Part shown: positions 33,290 through 42,317 of the stretch, in pieces | Position numbering within the stretch: position 1 is the first letter of the stretch | Layout: each line of letters starts with the position of its first letter | Source of the DNA: Agromyces terreus | Lineage (GTDB): Bacteria; Actinomycetota; Actinomycetes; Actinomycetales; Microbacteriaceae | DNA length: 64,000 nt | Direction of reading: 5' to 3' | Assembly (NCBI RefSeq): GCF_009749465.1 | Contig: NZ_WBIS01000004.1 | Span: 186,001-250,000 of the forward strand | The notes under the pieces: model-generated | What the model saw: only the letters and a program-made list of their open reading frames with translations | What the model was told of the DNA's origin: nothing | The model's database searches: none | Position numbers and translations under genes: made by a program

Positions 33290-34126
33290 GTGGCGCAGAA
33301 GATCATCGTCATCACCGGCGCGAGCGACGGCATCGGCCGTGCCGCCGCCCGAAAGCTGAGCGCCGACGGGCACGAGGTGGTCCTCGTCGGCCGGTCGCCC
33401 GAGAAGACGCGGGCGCTCGCCGAAGAGCTCGGGGCCGAGCACCACCTCGTCGACTTCGCCGACCTGGGCTCGGTGCGGGCGCTCGCCGCGGAGCTCGCGG
33501 CGTGGCATCCGCGCATTGACGTGCTCGCCAACAACGCGGGCGGCGTGTTCGGCAAGGAGCGCGAGCTGACCGGCGACGGCCACGAGATGACCTTCCAGGT
33601 GAACTACCTCGCGCCGTTCCTGCTCACGCAGGAGCTCATGCCGACCCTCGTCGCCTCGCGCGCGACGGTGATCAACACGTCGAGCCTCGCCAACCGGCTC
33701 TTCGCCCGGTTCGACCTCGACGACCTCGAGTCCGCCCGCCGGTACCGGCCCGTGCGGGCGTACGGCAACGCGAAGCTCGCGCAGATCCTCTTCACGAAGG
33801 AGCTCGAGCGGCGCCACGGCGACGACGGCGTGACGTCGACCGCGTTCCACCCCGGCGCGATCGCCACGAACTTCTCGGCCGACCGCGGATCGGGCATGGC
33901 CGGCCTCTACCGCTCGCGCCTGCGCAACCTCGTGCTCTCGACACCCGAGCAGGGCGCCTCGACGCTCGTCTTCCTCGCCGAGGGCGCCCCCGGCGATGAC
34001 TACCCGACGGGCCTCTACTTCGCAGACTCCAAGCCGGCGCGGGCGAGCCGTCGCGCCGATGACGCCGCGCTCGCGCGCGCCCTGTGGGACCGCACGGTCG
34101 CGATGCTCGACGCGGGGCGCGGCTGA
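33290..34126 (+). CDS. Short-chain dehydrogenase (retinol-dehydrogenase-like)
   Basis: A 278-aa SDR. The cofactor loop is TGASDGIG, NNAGG marks the structural Asn, and the active site is TSSLAN...YGNAKLAQ with Tyr and Lys. The C-terminal substrate region (FHPGAIATNFSADRG) follows the pattern of RDH/WW-oxidoreductase-type SDRs. The start is GTG at 33290, preceded by GAGGAGG. The substrate is unknown. The stop is immediately followed by the GGTCGAGGAG repeat cluster. Confidence 0.85.
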   Translation: MAQKIIVITGASDGIGRAAARKLSADGHEVVLVGRSPEKTRALAEELGAEHHLVDFADLGSVRALAAELAAWHPRIDVLANNAGGVFGKERELTGDGHEMTFQVNYLAPFLLTQELMPTLVASRATVINTSSLANRLFARFDLDDLESARRYRPVRAYGNAKLAQILFTKELERRHGDDGVTSTAFHPGAIATNFSADRGSGMAGLYRSRLRNLVLSTPEQGASTLVFLAEGAPGDDYPTGLYFADSKPARASRRADDAALARALWDRTVAMLDAGRG

Positions 34127-34129
34127 CGC

Positions 34130-34312
34130 TGCCGGTCGAGGAGCGAAGCGTCTCGCTGGTCGAGGAGCGGAGCGTCTCGCTGGTCGAGGAGCGGAGCGTC
34201 TCGCTGGTCGAGGAGCGGAGCGTCTCGAGACCTGGGGTCGGGGTCTCGAGACGGCGCTGGCGCGCCTCCTCGACCGGCGAGACGGCGCTGGCGCGCCTCC
34301 TCGACCGGCGGG
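34130..34312. repeat. GGTCGAGGAG-type inverted repeat cluster, copy 1
   Basis: Four head-to-tail 24-bp units (CTGGTCGAGGAGCGGAGCG then TCTCG; the first has small changes) are followed by a GAGACCTGGGG linker and two inverted units containing CGCCTCCTCGACCGG. The whole cluster could fold into long hairpins. It fills most of the 238-bp gap between the SDR and the SNF2 helicase gene. Confidence 0.9.
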
Positions 34313-34364
34313 CCGGCGCGACCGACGCAGCCGCGGGGTCGGTCGTCCGTGCGAGCATGAGGGC

Positions 34365-37300
34365 ATGACCGCCGAGCCGCCGCCCGCCCCCCGAGCGGAT
34401 GCCGCGGATGCCGCCGACTGGCGCTCGATGCTCGGCCCGCTCGCCGCGCGAGCCTCCGCCGCGGGCCGCAGCCCGGGCCAGGGCGACGCCGACGGGTCCG
34501 CACGTGGCGGGCCCGCGGCATCCGGCGCCCGTGCGCCCGCCTCGAAACGGCTGGGGCTGCAGTTCGAGCTGCGCCGCAAGGTCACCCGGCGCAACGAGCA
34601 GTGGCAGGGGCCGCGCGACGAGCCGGCGTCGCGCGCGGCATCCGTCGACCGGCTCGCGGTGCGCCCGGTCACGCAGGGTGCGCGCGGGGCGTGGATCAAG
34701 GCGCACCTCACGTGGCAGAACGTCGCCTATCAGGGCGAGGCGGGCGGCTTCGACCCCGCGCACGCCCGCTGGTTCGCGCAGTTCGCGTTGCTGAAGGGCA
34801 GCTCGCCGAGCGTGTACACGACCTACGGCTCCGAGTGGGTCACGCTCGACGAGTTCGAGAGCCCGCTGCTCTGGGCCCTGTTCGCCGAGGCCGGGCGGCT
34901 GGGCGTCGCGCTCGTCGGCTCCGACGTCACGCCCGAGGTGCTCGTGCATGCGTCGGCGACGATCGCGCTCGACGCGCGCGAGACCCCCGACGGAACCCTC
35001 ACGCTCACGCCCGAGCTCGCCTTCGACGACGTCGCGGGGGTGGTCGCGAACGCGCGACCCGTCGGCGGGCACGGCGTCTACCGGTTCGATTTCGAGCGCG
35101 GATGCCTCGAGCTCGCGCCGTTCGTCGACCCCGTGTCCGACGCGGCACGAGCCCTGCTCGACGGCGGGCAGCCGGTGCGGGTGCCGCCGTCCGAGAAGGC
35201 CGAGTTCCTCCGCGCGTACCCGGCGCTCGCCCGCTCGGTGCCCGTCACGAGCCGCGACGGGTCGTTCGCGCCGCCGCCGCCCGCACCCGCCGAGCTCGTG
35301 CTCGACCTCGCGTTCGAGCCGCGCGACGTGCTGCGCATGGCGTGGCACTGGCAGCACGCCGACGGGCGGGTCGTGTTCGTCGGCGCGCCCGAGGGCGCCG
35401 ACGGCGACGTGGGGGCGCCGGCCTCGATCGCCGCGGCCGCCGCCGACCCCGACCTCGACGACGACCTGCTCGCGCGGGTCGCCGACGTGCTCGGCTGGAT
35501 CCCGCTCGACACGGTGCTGCTCCGCGGCGTCGACGCGGCCGAGTTCTGCGCCGAACGCCTGCCGAGGCTCGAGGCGCTCGCCACGGGGCATCCGCTGCGC
35601 ATCGAGGTCGAGGGCGAACGCCCCGACTACCGGCTGCTCACCGAACCGGCGAAGGTGCGCGTCACCACGGTCGAGTCGCGCAAGACCGACTGGTTCGACC
35701 TCGGCGTCGTCATCACGATCGACGGCAAGACCGTGCCGTTCATGCCCCTGTTCCGCGCGCTCGCGAAGGGGCAGCGGCGCCTGCTGCTCGTCGACAAGAC
35801 GTACCTCATGCTGAACCAGCCGGTGTTCGAACCGCTGCGCGACCTCATCGAGGAGGCCGGCACGCTCGCCGAGTGGGAGACGGGCCTTCGCATCCACGCG
35901 AGCCGCACGAGCCTCTGGGCCGATTTCGAAGACCTGGCGGATGTCGCGGAGCCGGCGGTCTCGTGGCGGCGCACCGTCGAGGCGCTCGAGCACGAACGCG
36001 TCGAACCGCTGCCGCAGCCGCCCGGCGTCGCGCTGCCGCTGCGGCCGTACCAGCTCGCCGGGTTCCGGTGGCTCGCGTTCCTCTGGCGGGCGCGCCTCGG
36101 CGGCATCCTCGCCGACGACATGGGCCTCGGCAAGACCGCGCAGACCCTCGCGCTCATCGAGCATGCCCGGGGCTGGTCGAGGAGCGACGGAGGAGCGTCT
36201 GCTGGCTGGTCGAGGAGCGACGCAGGAGCGTCTCGAGACCTGGGCGGGGGGTCTCGAGACGGCGCTGGCGCGCCTCCTCGACCGGCGGAGGCTGGCTGGT
36301 CGAGGAGCGACGGAGGAGCGTCTCGAAACCTGGGCGAGGGGTCTCGAGACGGCGCTGGCGCGCCTCCTCGACCGGCGGAGGCGGACGGCGACGCTCGCCC
36401 GTTCCTCGTCGTCGCGCCCACGTCGGTCGCCTCGAACTGGGCACGGGAGGCGGCCCGGTTCACGCCGGGGCTGCGCGTGGCATCCGTCACCACGACCGAG
36501 GCGAAGCGCAAGGGGTCGATCGCCGAGGCCGCGGCTTGCGCCGACCTCGTCGTCACCACCTACGCCGTGCTGCGCCTCGAGGCCGAGGCGTTCGCCGCCC
36601 TCGAGTGGGGCGGGCTCGTGCTCGACGAGGCGCAGTTCGTGAAGAACGCCGCCACGAAGGTGCACGCGGCGGCCCGCGGCATCCGTGCGCCCTTCCGGCT
36701 CGCCGTCACCGGCACGCCCATCGAGAACGACCTCGGCGAGCTCTGGGCGATCCTGCAGCTCGTGGCGCCCGGGCTCTTCCCCTCGCGGCGCGCCTTCGAC
36801 GAGCAGTACCGGCGACCCATCGAACAGGACCGCAACCTCGAACGGCGCGAGCGCCTGCGGCGACGCATCCGCCCACTCCTGCTGCGCCGCACGAAAGAGG
36901 TGGTGGCGCCCGAACTGCCGCCCAAGCAGGAGCAGGTGCTCGAGGTCGCCCTCGCGCCCGCCCACCGCCGCCTCTACGACACGATGCTGCAGCGCGAGCG
37001 GCAGAAGCTCCTCGGCCTCATCGACGACCTCGACCGCAACCGGTTCATCGTCTACCGCTCGCTCACGCTGCTGCGCATGCTCGCGCTCGACGCGACGCTC
37101 ATCGACGACGATCGCTACGCGGGCATGCCGTCGGCGAAGCTCGACGCCCTCTTCGAGCAGCTCGACGACGTGATCGCGGAGGGGCACCGGGCGCTCGTGT
37201 TCAGCCAGTTCACCTCGTTCCTCGGGCGGGCCAGGGCGCGCCTCGAGGCCGCCGGCGTGCCGTACGCGTACCTCGACGGGTCGACCCCGGTTCGCCGCCG

Positions 37301-37673
37301 CGACGCCGAGATCGCGCGGTTCCGCGCGGGCGAGGCATCCGTGTTCCTCATCAGCCTGAAGGCCGGCGGATTCGGGCTGAACCTCACCGAGGCCGACTAC
37401 GTGTTCCTGCTCGACCCGTGGTGGAACCCCGCGAGCGAGGCGCAGGCCGTCGACCGCACGCACCGCATCGGGCAGACGAAGCAGGTCATGGTCTACCGGC
37501 TCGTCGCAGCCGACACGATCGAGCAGAAGGTCATGGCGCTGAAGGAGCGCAAGGGCGAACTCGTGGCGTCCATCCTCGACGCCGGCGTCGGAGGCGAGGC
37601 CGAAGCGGATGCCGCGGGCGCACGCGGCGTCGAGGCGCTCACCGCCGACGACCTGCGGAGCCTGCTCGGGTGA
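34365..37673 (+). CDS. SNF2-family DEAD/H helicase with repeat-derived insertion
   Basis: A 1102-aa Swi2/Snf2-type ATPase of the bacterial RapA/HepA-like class. The N-terminal 560 residues include an SNF2_N-associated bacterial region. Motif I is DDMGLGKTAQT near 583-593, motif II DEAQ near 750, motif III VTGTPIEND, motif IV LVFSQFTSFL, motif V LKAGGFGLNLTEADYVFLLDPWW and motif VI DRTHRIGQTK. It should remodel or translocate on DNA. Between motif I and motif Ia, residues 603-672 are encoded by the same GGTCGAGGAG repeat found in the adjacent intergenic region. They read WSRSDGGAS...DGAGAPPRPAEA twice and keep the frame open. The ATG at 34365 is the first after the intergenic repeat. Confidence 0.88.
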   Translation: MTAEPPPAPRADAADAADWRSMLGPLAARASAAGRSPGQGDADGSARGGPAASGARAPASKRLGLQFELRRKVTRRNEQWQGPRDEPASRAASVDRLAVRPVTQGARGAWIKAHLTWQNVAYQGEAGGFDPAHARWFAQFALLKGSSPSVYTTYGSEWVTLDEFESPLLWALFAEAGRLGVALVGSDVTPEVLVHASATIALDARETPDGTLTLTPELAFDDVAGVVANARPVGGHGVYRFDFERGCLELAPFVDPVSDAARALLDGGQPVRVPPSEKAEFLRAYPALARSVPVTSRDGSFAPPPPAPAELVLDLAFEPRDVLRMAWHWQHADGRVVFVGAPEGADGDVGAPASIAAAAADPDLDDDLLARVADVLGWIPLDTVLLRGVDAAEFCAERLPRLEALATGHPLRIEVEGERPDYRLLTEPAKVRVTTVESRKTDWFDLGVVITIDGKTVPFMPLFRALAKGQRRLLLVDKTYLMLNQPVFEPLRDLIEEAGTLAEWETGLRIHASRTSLWADFEDLADVAEPAVSWRRTVEALEHERVEPLPQPPGVALPLRPYQLAGFRWLAFLWRARLGGILADDMGLGKTAQTLALIEHARGWSRSDGGASAGWSRSDAGASRDLGGGSRDGAGAPPRPAEAGWSRSDGGASRNLGEGSRDGAGAPPRPAEADGDARPFLVVAPTSVASNWAREAARFTPGLRVASVTTTEAKRKGSIAEAAACADLVVTTYAVLRLEAEAFAALEWGGLVLDEAQFVKNAATKVHAAARGIRAPFRLAVTGTPIENDLGELWAILQLVAPGLFPSRRAFDEQYRRPIEQDRNLERRERLRRRIRPLLLRRTKEVVAPELPPKQEQVLEVALAPAHRRLYDTMLQRERQKLLGLIDDLDRNRFIVYRSLTLLRMLALDATLIDDDRYAGMPSAKLDALFEQLDDVIAEGHRALVFSQFTSFLGRARARLEAAGVPYAYLDGSTPVRRRDAEIARFRAGEASVFLISLKAGGFGLNLTEADYVFLLDPWWNPASEAQAVDRTHRIGQTKQVMVYRLVAADTIEQKVMALKERKGELVASILDAGVGGEAEADAAGARGVEALTADDLRSLLG
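36171..36380. repeat. GGTCGAGGAG-type repeats inside the SNF2 coding sequence
   Basis: A 30-bp partial unit (36171-36200) is followed by two near-identical 90-bp units (36201-36290, 36291-36380). Each contains GGTCGAGGAGCG near its left end and CGCCTCCTCGACC near its right end, an inverted repeat. All lengths are multiples of three and no stop occurs, so 70 codons are added in frame. Confidence 0.92.
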
Positions 37674-40379
37674 TCAGGCATCGCGACGGCGGCGACGCAG
37701 CCACTTGTCGCCCTCGACGACGACGAGCAGCACGAGCGTCAGCCCGATGCATCCGAGCCACTGCCAGCCGGTGAGCGACACCGTGCCGAGCATGCGCTGG
37801 AGCACGCCGATCTCGGTCGACGCGACGATGAGCAGCACCGGCCAGACCAGGATCTTCGCGACCGCCGCGATCGGCGCCAGCAGGCCCGACTCGGGCGTGC
37901 GCCGCATGAGCAGCGCGCTCAGCACCGTCGCGAACCCGAGCACGACGTAGGCCATCGTCATCGACGCGGTCGGCTCGACCGGGCTCGGGGTGTCGGGGCC
38001 CCAGACGAGCGGCACGAGGGCGATCAGGAAGATGACGGCGCCGTAGACGAGCCACTCGACGAGCGAGACCGGGTTCACGACGCCGATCTTCGGATCGCGC
38101 GGCGGATGGCTCATGATGCCCGGCGGGTTCGCGTCGGCCGCGATCGCGAACACCGCGAACAGTGCCACGAAGAAGTTGATGAACAGTACCTGCGCCGGGA
38201 ACAGGGCGACGCCCTCGGCGATCGAGAACGCGCTCGCCGCGAGGAAGAGCATGATCAGGCTGAGCAGCTGCGTCATCTGGAACCGCAGGTACGCGGTGAT
38301 CTTCGAGTAGACGATGCGGCCGATCTCGACCGCGTGCACGAGCGTCGCGAAGTTGTCGTCGGTGAGCACGAGCTTCGCGGCCTGCTTCGTGACCTCGGAG
38401 CCGGAGCCCATCGCGACGCCGATGTTGGCCTGCTTGATGGCGGCCGCGTCGTTCACGGCGTCGCCCGTCATCGCGACGATCGCGCCCTTCGACTGGAGCA
38501 GCCGCACCAGGCGGAGCTTGTCGTCGGGCGTGACCCGGCCGAACACGTGCAGGTTCGGCAGCCGGCCGAGCAGCTCCTCGTCGCTCATCCGCTTGAGGTC
38601 GGCGCCGCTCACCGCGCCCGTGCCGAGCCCGAGCTCGGCGCCGATCGCGCCCGCCGTGACGGCGTGGTCGCCCGTGATCATGCGCACGTCGATGCCCGCG
38701 TCGTGCGCCACGGCGACGGCGTCCTTCGCCTCGGTGCGCAGCGGGTCGACGATGCCGACGATGCCGATGAGCGAGAGCTCCTCGACCGCGGCCATCGGGT
38801 CGGCCGCGACGCGGGCCTCGTCGGCGTCGTCGAGGAAGCGGGCCGCGATCGCGAGCGTGCGCAGGCCCGTCGCCGACATCCGCTCCAGCTCCGCGGTGGC
38901 CGAATCGGAGTCGACCGGCACCGTCTCGCGCGTCTCGCCGAGCATCGAGGTGCAGCGGCCGAGCACGACGTCGGGGGCGCCCTTGACGATGAGCACGAGC
39001 CGCGTCTCGCCGTGGACCGGGATGCGCTGCAGCGTCGCCATGAACTTGTAGTCGGAGTCGAACGGCACCTCGGCCAGCCGCGGGTAGTCCTTGCGGGCCC
39101 GATCGGCGTCGATGCCGAGCCGCGCCGCGAGCACCACGAGCGCCGCCTCGGTGGGGTCGCCCACCACCTCGCCGTCGGTCGACACCGTCGCGTCGTTCGG
39201 CAGGCCGATGGCGAGCCCGAGCGTCGGCGCGTCGAGCGGTTCGTCGGAGGTGCCGAGCACCCGGCCCTCGAACGAGTAGCCCTCGCCCACGACCCGGTAC
39301 GTGCTGCCGCCGAACCAGGCCGTGCGCACGGTCATCATGTTCAGCGTCAGCGTGCCGGTCTTGTCGGAGCAGATCGCGCTCGTCGCGCCGAGCGTCTCGA
39401 CGTCGTTGAGCGAGGTGACGATGGCGCGCTCCTTCGCGAGCTTCGACGCGCCCCACGCGAGCAGGCTCTGCACGAAGACCGGCAGGCCGGTCGGGATCGC
39501 CGAGATCGCGACCGCGGTCGCGAGGAAGAGGAGCTCGTCGAGGCTCTGCCCGCGCACGAAGCCGATGATCACGATGACGAGCACCGCGCTCCAGGCGATG
39601 ATGCCGAGCACCTTCGTGAGGCCGTCGAGCTCGACCTGCAGGGGCGACTTCTTGTCGCCGACCTGCGTCAGCATCGACGCGATGCGGCCCATCTGGGTGC
39701 GCATGCCGGTCTCGACGACCACGATGCGGGCGGTGCCGCGCGTGACCGACGTGTTCTGGAACACCATCGAGGTGCGGTCGGCGAGCGCCGTCGCGGCGGG
39801 GTTCTCGGCGGAGCCCTTCGGGATGGGCAGCGACTCGCCCGTGAGCGAGGACTCCTGGGTCTCGAGGTTCGCCGAGCGCAGGATGCGGCCGTCGGCCGGC
39901 ACCAGGTCGCCCGACTCGAGGTCGACGATGTCGCCGGGCACGAGGCCGGTGGCGTCGATCTGCACGAGCACGCCGTCGCGCATGACGCGCGCCTTGGGCG
40001 TCTGCAGTTTCGCGAGCGCGTCGACGCTGCGGCGTGCCTTGACCTCCTGCTGGGTGCCCGTGACGACGTTGAACAGCACGAGGATCGCCACGATGATCGC
40101 GGTCGTGACCTGCCCGATGAGCAGCGACACGATCGTGACCGCGATGAGCATGAGCGTCATGAGCTCGAGCACCTGGCTGAGGGCGATGCGCCACACGTTC
40201 GGCGGAGGCGCGCTGTGCAGCGCGTTCGGACCCGACTCGGCGAGCCGCCGCCCGACCTCGGCCGCCGTGAGCCCGTGGGAGCTCTCGGACTCGGTTCGGG
40301 CCACCGCGTCGTCTGGGGCGAGCGCCCACCACTCGACGCCAGACTCCTCGGTCGTGCTCTGCGCTGCTTCGATGGTCAC
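37674..40379 (-). CDS. P-type cation-transporting ATPase
   Basis: A 901-aa P2/P3-like ATPase. An N-terminal cation ATPase domain (GLTAAEVGRRLAESGPNAL) is followed by TGES (actuator), DKTGTLT (phosphorylated Asp), KGAPD, MITGDHAVTA and GDAVNDAAAIKQANIGVAMG (hinge). The M4 motif is AIPTGLP rather than PEGLP, and M6 (INFFVALFAVFAIAADANPP) lacks the SERCA Asp, so calcium transport is doubtful and the ion is unknown. The GTG at 40379 has a G-rich ribosome site and a TATGGT -10-like element just upstream; a longer ATG start at 40496 is possible. Its stop touches the SNF2 stop in TGATCA. Confidence 0.88.
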   Translation of the reverse strand: MTIEAAQSTTEESGVEWWALAPDDAVARTESESSHGLTAAEVGRRLAESGPNALHSAPPPNVWRIALSQVLELMTLMLIAVTIVSLLIGQVTTAIIVAILVLFNVVTGTQQEVKARRSVDALAKLQTPKARVMRDGVLVQIDATGLVPGDIVDLESGDLVPADGRILRSANLETQESSLTGESLPIPKGSAENPAATALADRTSMVFQNTSVTRGTARIVVVETGMRTQMGRIASMLTQVGDKKSPLQVELDGLTKVLGIIAWSAVLVIVIIGFVRGQSLDELLFLATAVAISAIPTGLPVFVQSLLAWGASKLAKERAIVTSLNDVETLGATSAICSDKTGTLTLNMMTVRTAWFGGSTYRVVGEGYSFEGRVLGTSDEPLDAPTLGLAIGLPNDATVSTDGEVVGDPTEAALVVLAARLGIDADRARKDYPRLAEVPFDSDYKFMATLQRIPVHGETRLVLIVKGAPDVVLGRCTSMLGETRETVPVDSDSATAELERMSATGLRTLAIAARFLDDADEARVAADPMAAVEELSLIGIVGIVDPLRTEAKDAVAVAHDAGIDVRMITGDHAVTAGAIGAELGLGTGAVSGADLKRMSDEELLGRLPNLHVFGRVTPDDKLRLVRLLQSKGAIVAMTGDAVNDAAAIKQANIGVAMGSGSEVTKQAAKLVLTDDNFATLVHAVEIGRIVYSKITAYLRFQMTQLLSLIMLFLAASAFSIAEGVALFPAQVLFINFFVALFAVFAIAADANPPGIMSHPPRDPKIGVVNPVSLVEWLVYGAVIFLIALVPLVWGPDTPSPVEPTASMTMAYVVLGFATVLSALLMRRTPESGLLAPIAAVAKILVWPVLLIVASTEIGVLQRMLGTVSLTGWQWLGCIGLTLVLLVVVEGDKWLRRRRRDA

Positions 40380-40559
40380 GGAACCCCCGCTCGTCGTGCC
40401 GATACTGCACACCATAGCGCCGAGACCGTCGCCCGCGGCAGTGCGAATCGGCACGGACGACGGATGCCCCGAGCCGAAGCTCGGGGCATCTGTCACGGGT
40501 CACCCGGTTCGCGGGGTGCGCGTCGGGTCGACGTGGGTGCGCGGGGGTTCGCGCGGGTG

Positions 40560-40581
40560 CGCGCCGGGATCTTCCGGCGCG
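40560..40581 (-). terminator. Hairpin terminator after the anchored surface protein
   Basis: CGCGCCGG (40560-40567) pairs with CCGGCGCG (40574-40581) around GATCTT, directly after the stop codon of the minus-strand gene that ends at 40583. Confidence 0.7.
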
Positions 40582-40582
40582 G

Positions 40583-42031
40583 TCAGGCGCGTCGGCGGCG
40601 GGCGATCACGAACAGCGCCCCGGCGCCCGCGAGCAGGGTCGCGGCGAGGGCGACGATGCCGACGGTCTCGACGCCGGTCGCGGCGAGGCCGGACTCGGGC
40701 TCACCGGTCGCGGCGGTCTCGGACGACGAGGCGGTCGTGGTCGAGGGCGACTCCGTGACGGGGTCGGACTCGACGGGCGGCTCGCCGCCGCCGATGCCGT
40801 CTTCGGGGCTCTCGGGGCGCTCGGGGTTGGCGGGCTCGTCGGGGTTGCCCGGGTTCTCGGGCTCGGTCGGCGTCTCGGGCTCGGTGGGCGTCTCGGGGTT
40901 GCCGGGCTCGTCGGGGTTGCCGGGCTCCTCGGGCTCGGTCGGGGGTGCGGGGTCGACGGGCGTCTCGGGCTCGGGCGAGCACTCGAGGCCCTCGCCGCCG
41001 GTCCACGGGTAGTTGTGGTGCTCGACGCCGGAGCCGCTCACGGTGAGGTCGCCGCCCACGAGCAGGCGACCGTTCGTCGACGTCCTGACGGTGGCGTCGG
41101 CGGCCGGCGCGAGCACGGAGCCGATGAGCTGGCCGTCGGTGCCGAGCTTCACGCTGGTCGCTTCCTCGAGGTTCCAGAGGATGCGCGAGGACCACTCGCC
41201 GAAGGCCGCGCTGCTCGGGCCGTCGAAGCGAGTGGATGTGTCGGCGAAGTAGTTCGGCGCCCAGTCGAGGCTCGTGCCCGTCACGTTGACGAGCACGGGC
41301 GCGTCGGCGGGCAGGTCGAAGACGACCGCCGGCGTCGTGCCGAGGGTCGCCGCATCGATGCTGAACACGTAGAGCGAGCGGTCGGCGGCGCTCGCGAAGG
41401 TCACCGTGCTGCCGGAGATCACGGCGGTGTCGGTGGCGGCCTCGGCCGCGAGGTCGCTCGAGGTCGACTCGATGAGCGCGCCGAAGCCGGAGTTCGGGCT
41501 GGTCGCGTCGGCGCCCAGGTTCCACCGCACCGTGCCGCCGTACGTGTCGATCGAGGCGCCGGTGTCGGCTCCGCCGACGTGGACGTCGCCGCCGCCGACG
41601 AGGTTGGCGCCGACGTGCACCCGCGTGCCGTTCTGCGTCGCGAGGTCGCCGCCGACGGCGAGCATCTGCGTGCCGGCCGGCGGGACGATGCCTGAGCCCG
41701 CGCCGGCGGTGCCGACGTTGAACACGCCGCCGCCGGTCTTGGCGAACGTCGCGTCGCCGGCGACGAGGAGGAGTCCCTCGGACTCGGCGGCGCTGCCGGT
41801 GGCGAGGTAGTCGCCGCCCGCGAACACGGCGACGCCGGTGTCGGAGAACAGCGGCGTGCCGCCGATGCCGGGGATCTGGCCCTCGACCGGGCATTCGGCC
41901 ACGGGCGCGAGCGGCGCGGCGGATGCCGGGCCGGCGATCATGGCGAGGCCGGCGGCGCCGGTCACGGCGAGGCCGGCGGCGGTGAGCAGGCTCAGCGTCG
42001 AGCGGGTGCGTCGGGACGCGTGGGATGACAC
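40583..42031 (-). CDS. Choice-of-anchor A family surface protein with LAATG sortase tail
   Basis: A 482-aa cell-wall protein. The signal peptide (SSHASRRTRSTLSLLTAAGLAVTG... to GPASA) is followed by a choice-of-anchor A beta-helical domain of about 290 residues (ATGSAAESEGLLLVAGDATF, GGDLATQNGTRVHVGANLVGGGDVHV, GRLLVGGDLTVSGSGVEHHNYPW). A 90-residue wall-spanning stalk is rich in Pro/Glu/Asn (PTEPEEPGNPDEP-type repeats). The tail is LAATG, a hydrophobic helix, then ARRRRA, so a class E-like sortase probably anchors it. The start is GTG at 42031 with CGGAG upstream. Ligand is unknown; adhesion is an inference. Confidence 0.88.
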   Translation of the reverse strand: MSSHASRRTRSTLSLLTAAGLAVTGAAGLAMIAGPASAAPLAPVAECPVEGQIPGIGGTPLFSDTGVAVFAGGDYLATGSAAESEGLLLVAGDATFAKTGGGVFNVGTAGAGSGIVPPAGTQMLAVGGDLATQNGTRVHVGANLVGGGDVHVGGADTGASIDTYGGTVRWNLGADATSPNSGFGALIESTSSDLAAEAATDTAVISGSTVTFASAADRSLYVFSIDAATLGTTPAVVFDLPADAPVLVNVTGTSLDWAPNYFADTSTRFDGPSSAAFGEWSSRILWNLEEATSVKLGTDGQLIGSVLAPAADATVRTSTNGRLLVGGDLTVSGSGVEHHNYPWTGGEGLECSPEPETPVDPAPPTEPEEPGNPDEPGNPETPTEPETPTEPENPGNPDEPANPERPESPEDGIGGGEPPVESDPVTESPSTTTASSSETAATGEPESGLAATGVETVGIVALAATLLAGAGALFVIARRRRA

Positions 42032-42185
42032 GGTGGTGCTCCGTTCGGGTCGGGTGGTGCGGATGATGCGACGTCGGCGAGGCGGCGTGCCGGATCGCAG
42101 TCGTCGGGAGCTCTCGGCGGCGCCGCGGGCTGAGCGCGGCGCTGAGACCTCCGACTGGAGAGACCGGCGCACCCGCGAATCATGA

Positions 42186-42218
42186 CGCGGATAAGTCAGG
42201 TTTCTTTACTATCAGGCT
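42186..42218 (-). promoter_or_regulatory. AT-rich promoter-like island upstream of the surface protein
   Basis: A short AT-rich stretch (ATAAGTCAGGTTTCTTTACT on the plus strand) in otherwise GC-rich DNA, about 155 bp before the minus-strand GTG at 42031. It is a plausible promoter of the surface-protein gene; spacing of the elements is not convincing. Confidence 0.3.
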
Positions 42219-42317
42219 TTGCGGTTCGAGCGCCAGCCCGGATCGGCACTTCTGGGCGGCCTCGCACGGGTTCCGCGGCAGCGGGCCCGGACTTCACCCC
42301 CGTTCGGGTGGCGGCGG

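Noticed and set aside
33996-34364. Upstream extension of the SNF2 reading frame to 33996
   Set aside because: It overlaps the SDR gene and runs through the intergenic repeat; the ATG at 34365 follows the repeat and gives a sensible N-terminus.
38106-41012. Plus-strand 968-residue ORF across the P-type ATPase region
   Set aside because: Shadow frame rich in Arg/Asp/His; the minus strand has complete P-type ATPase motifs.
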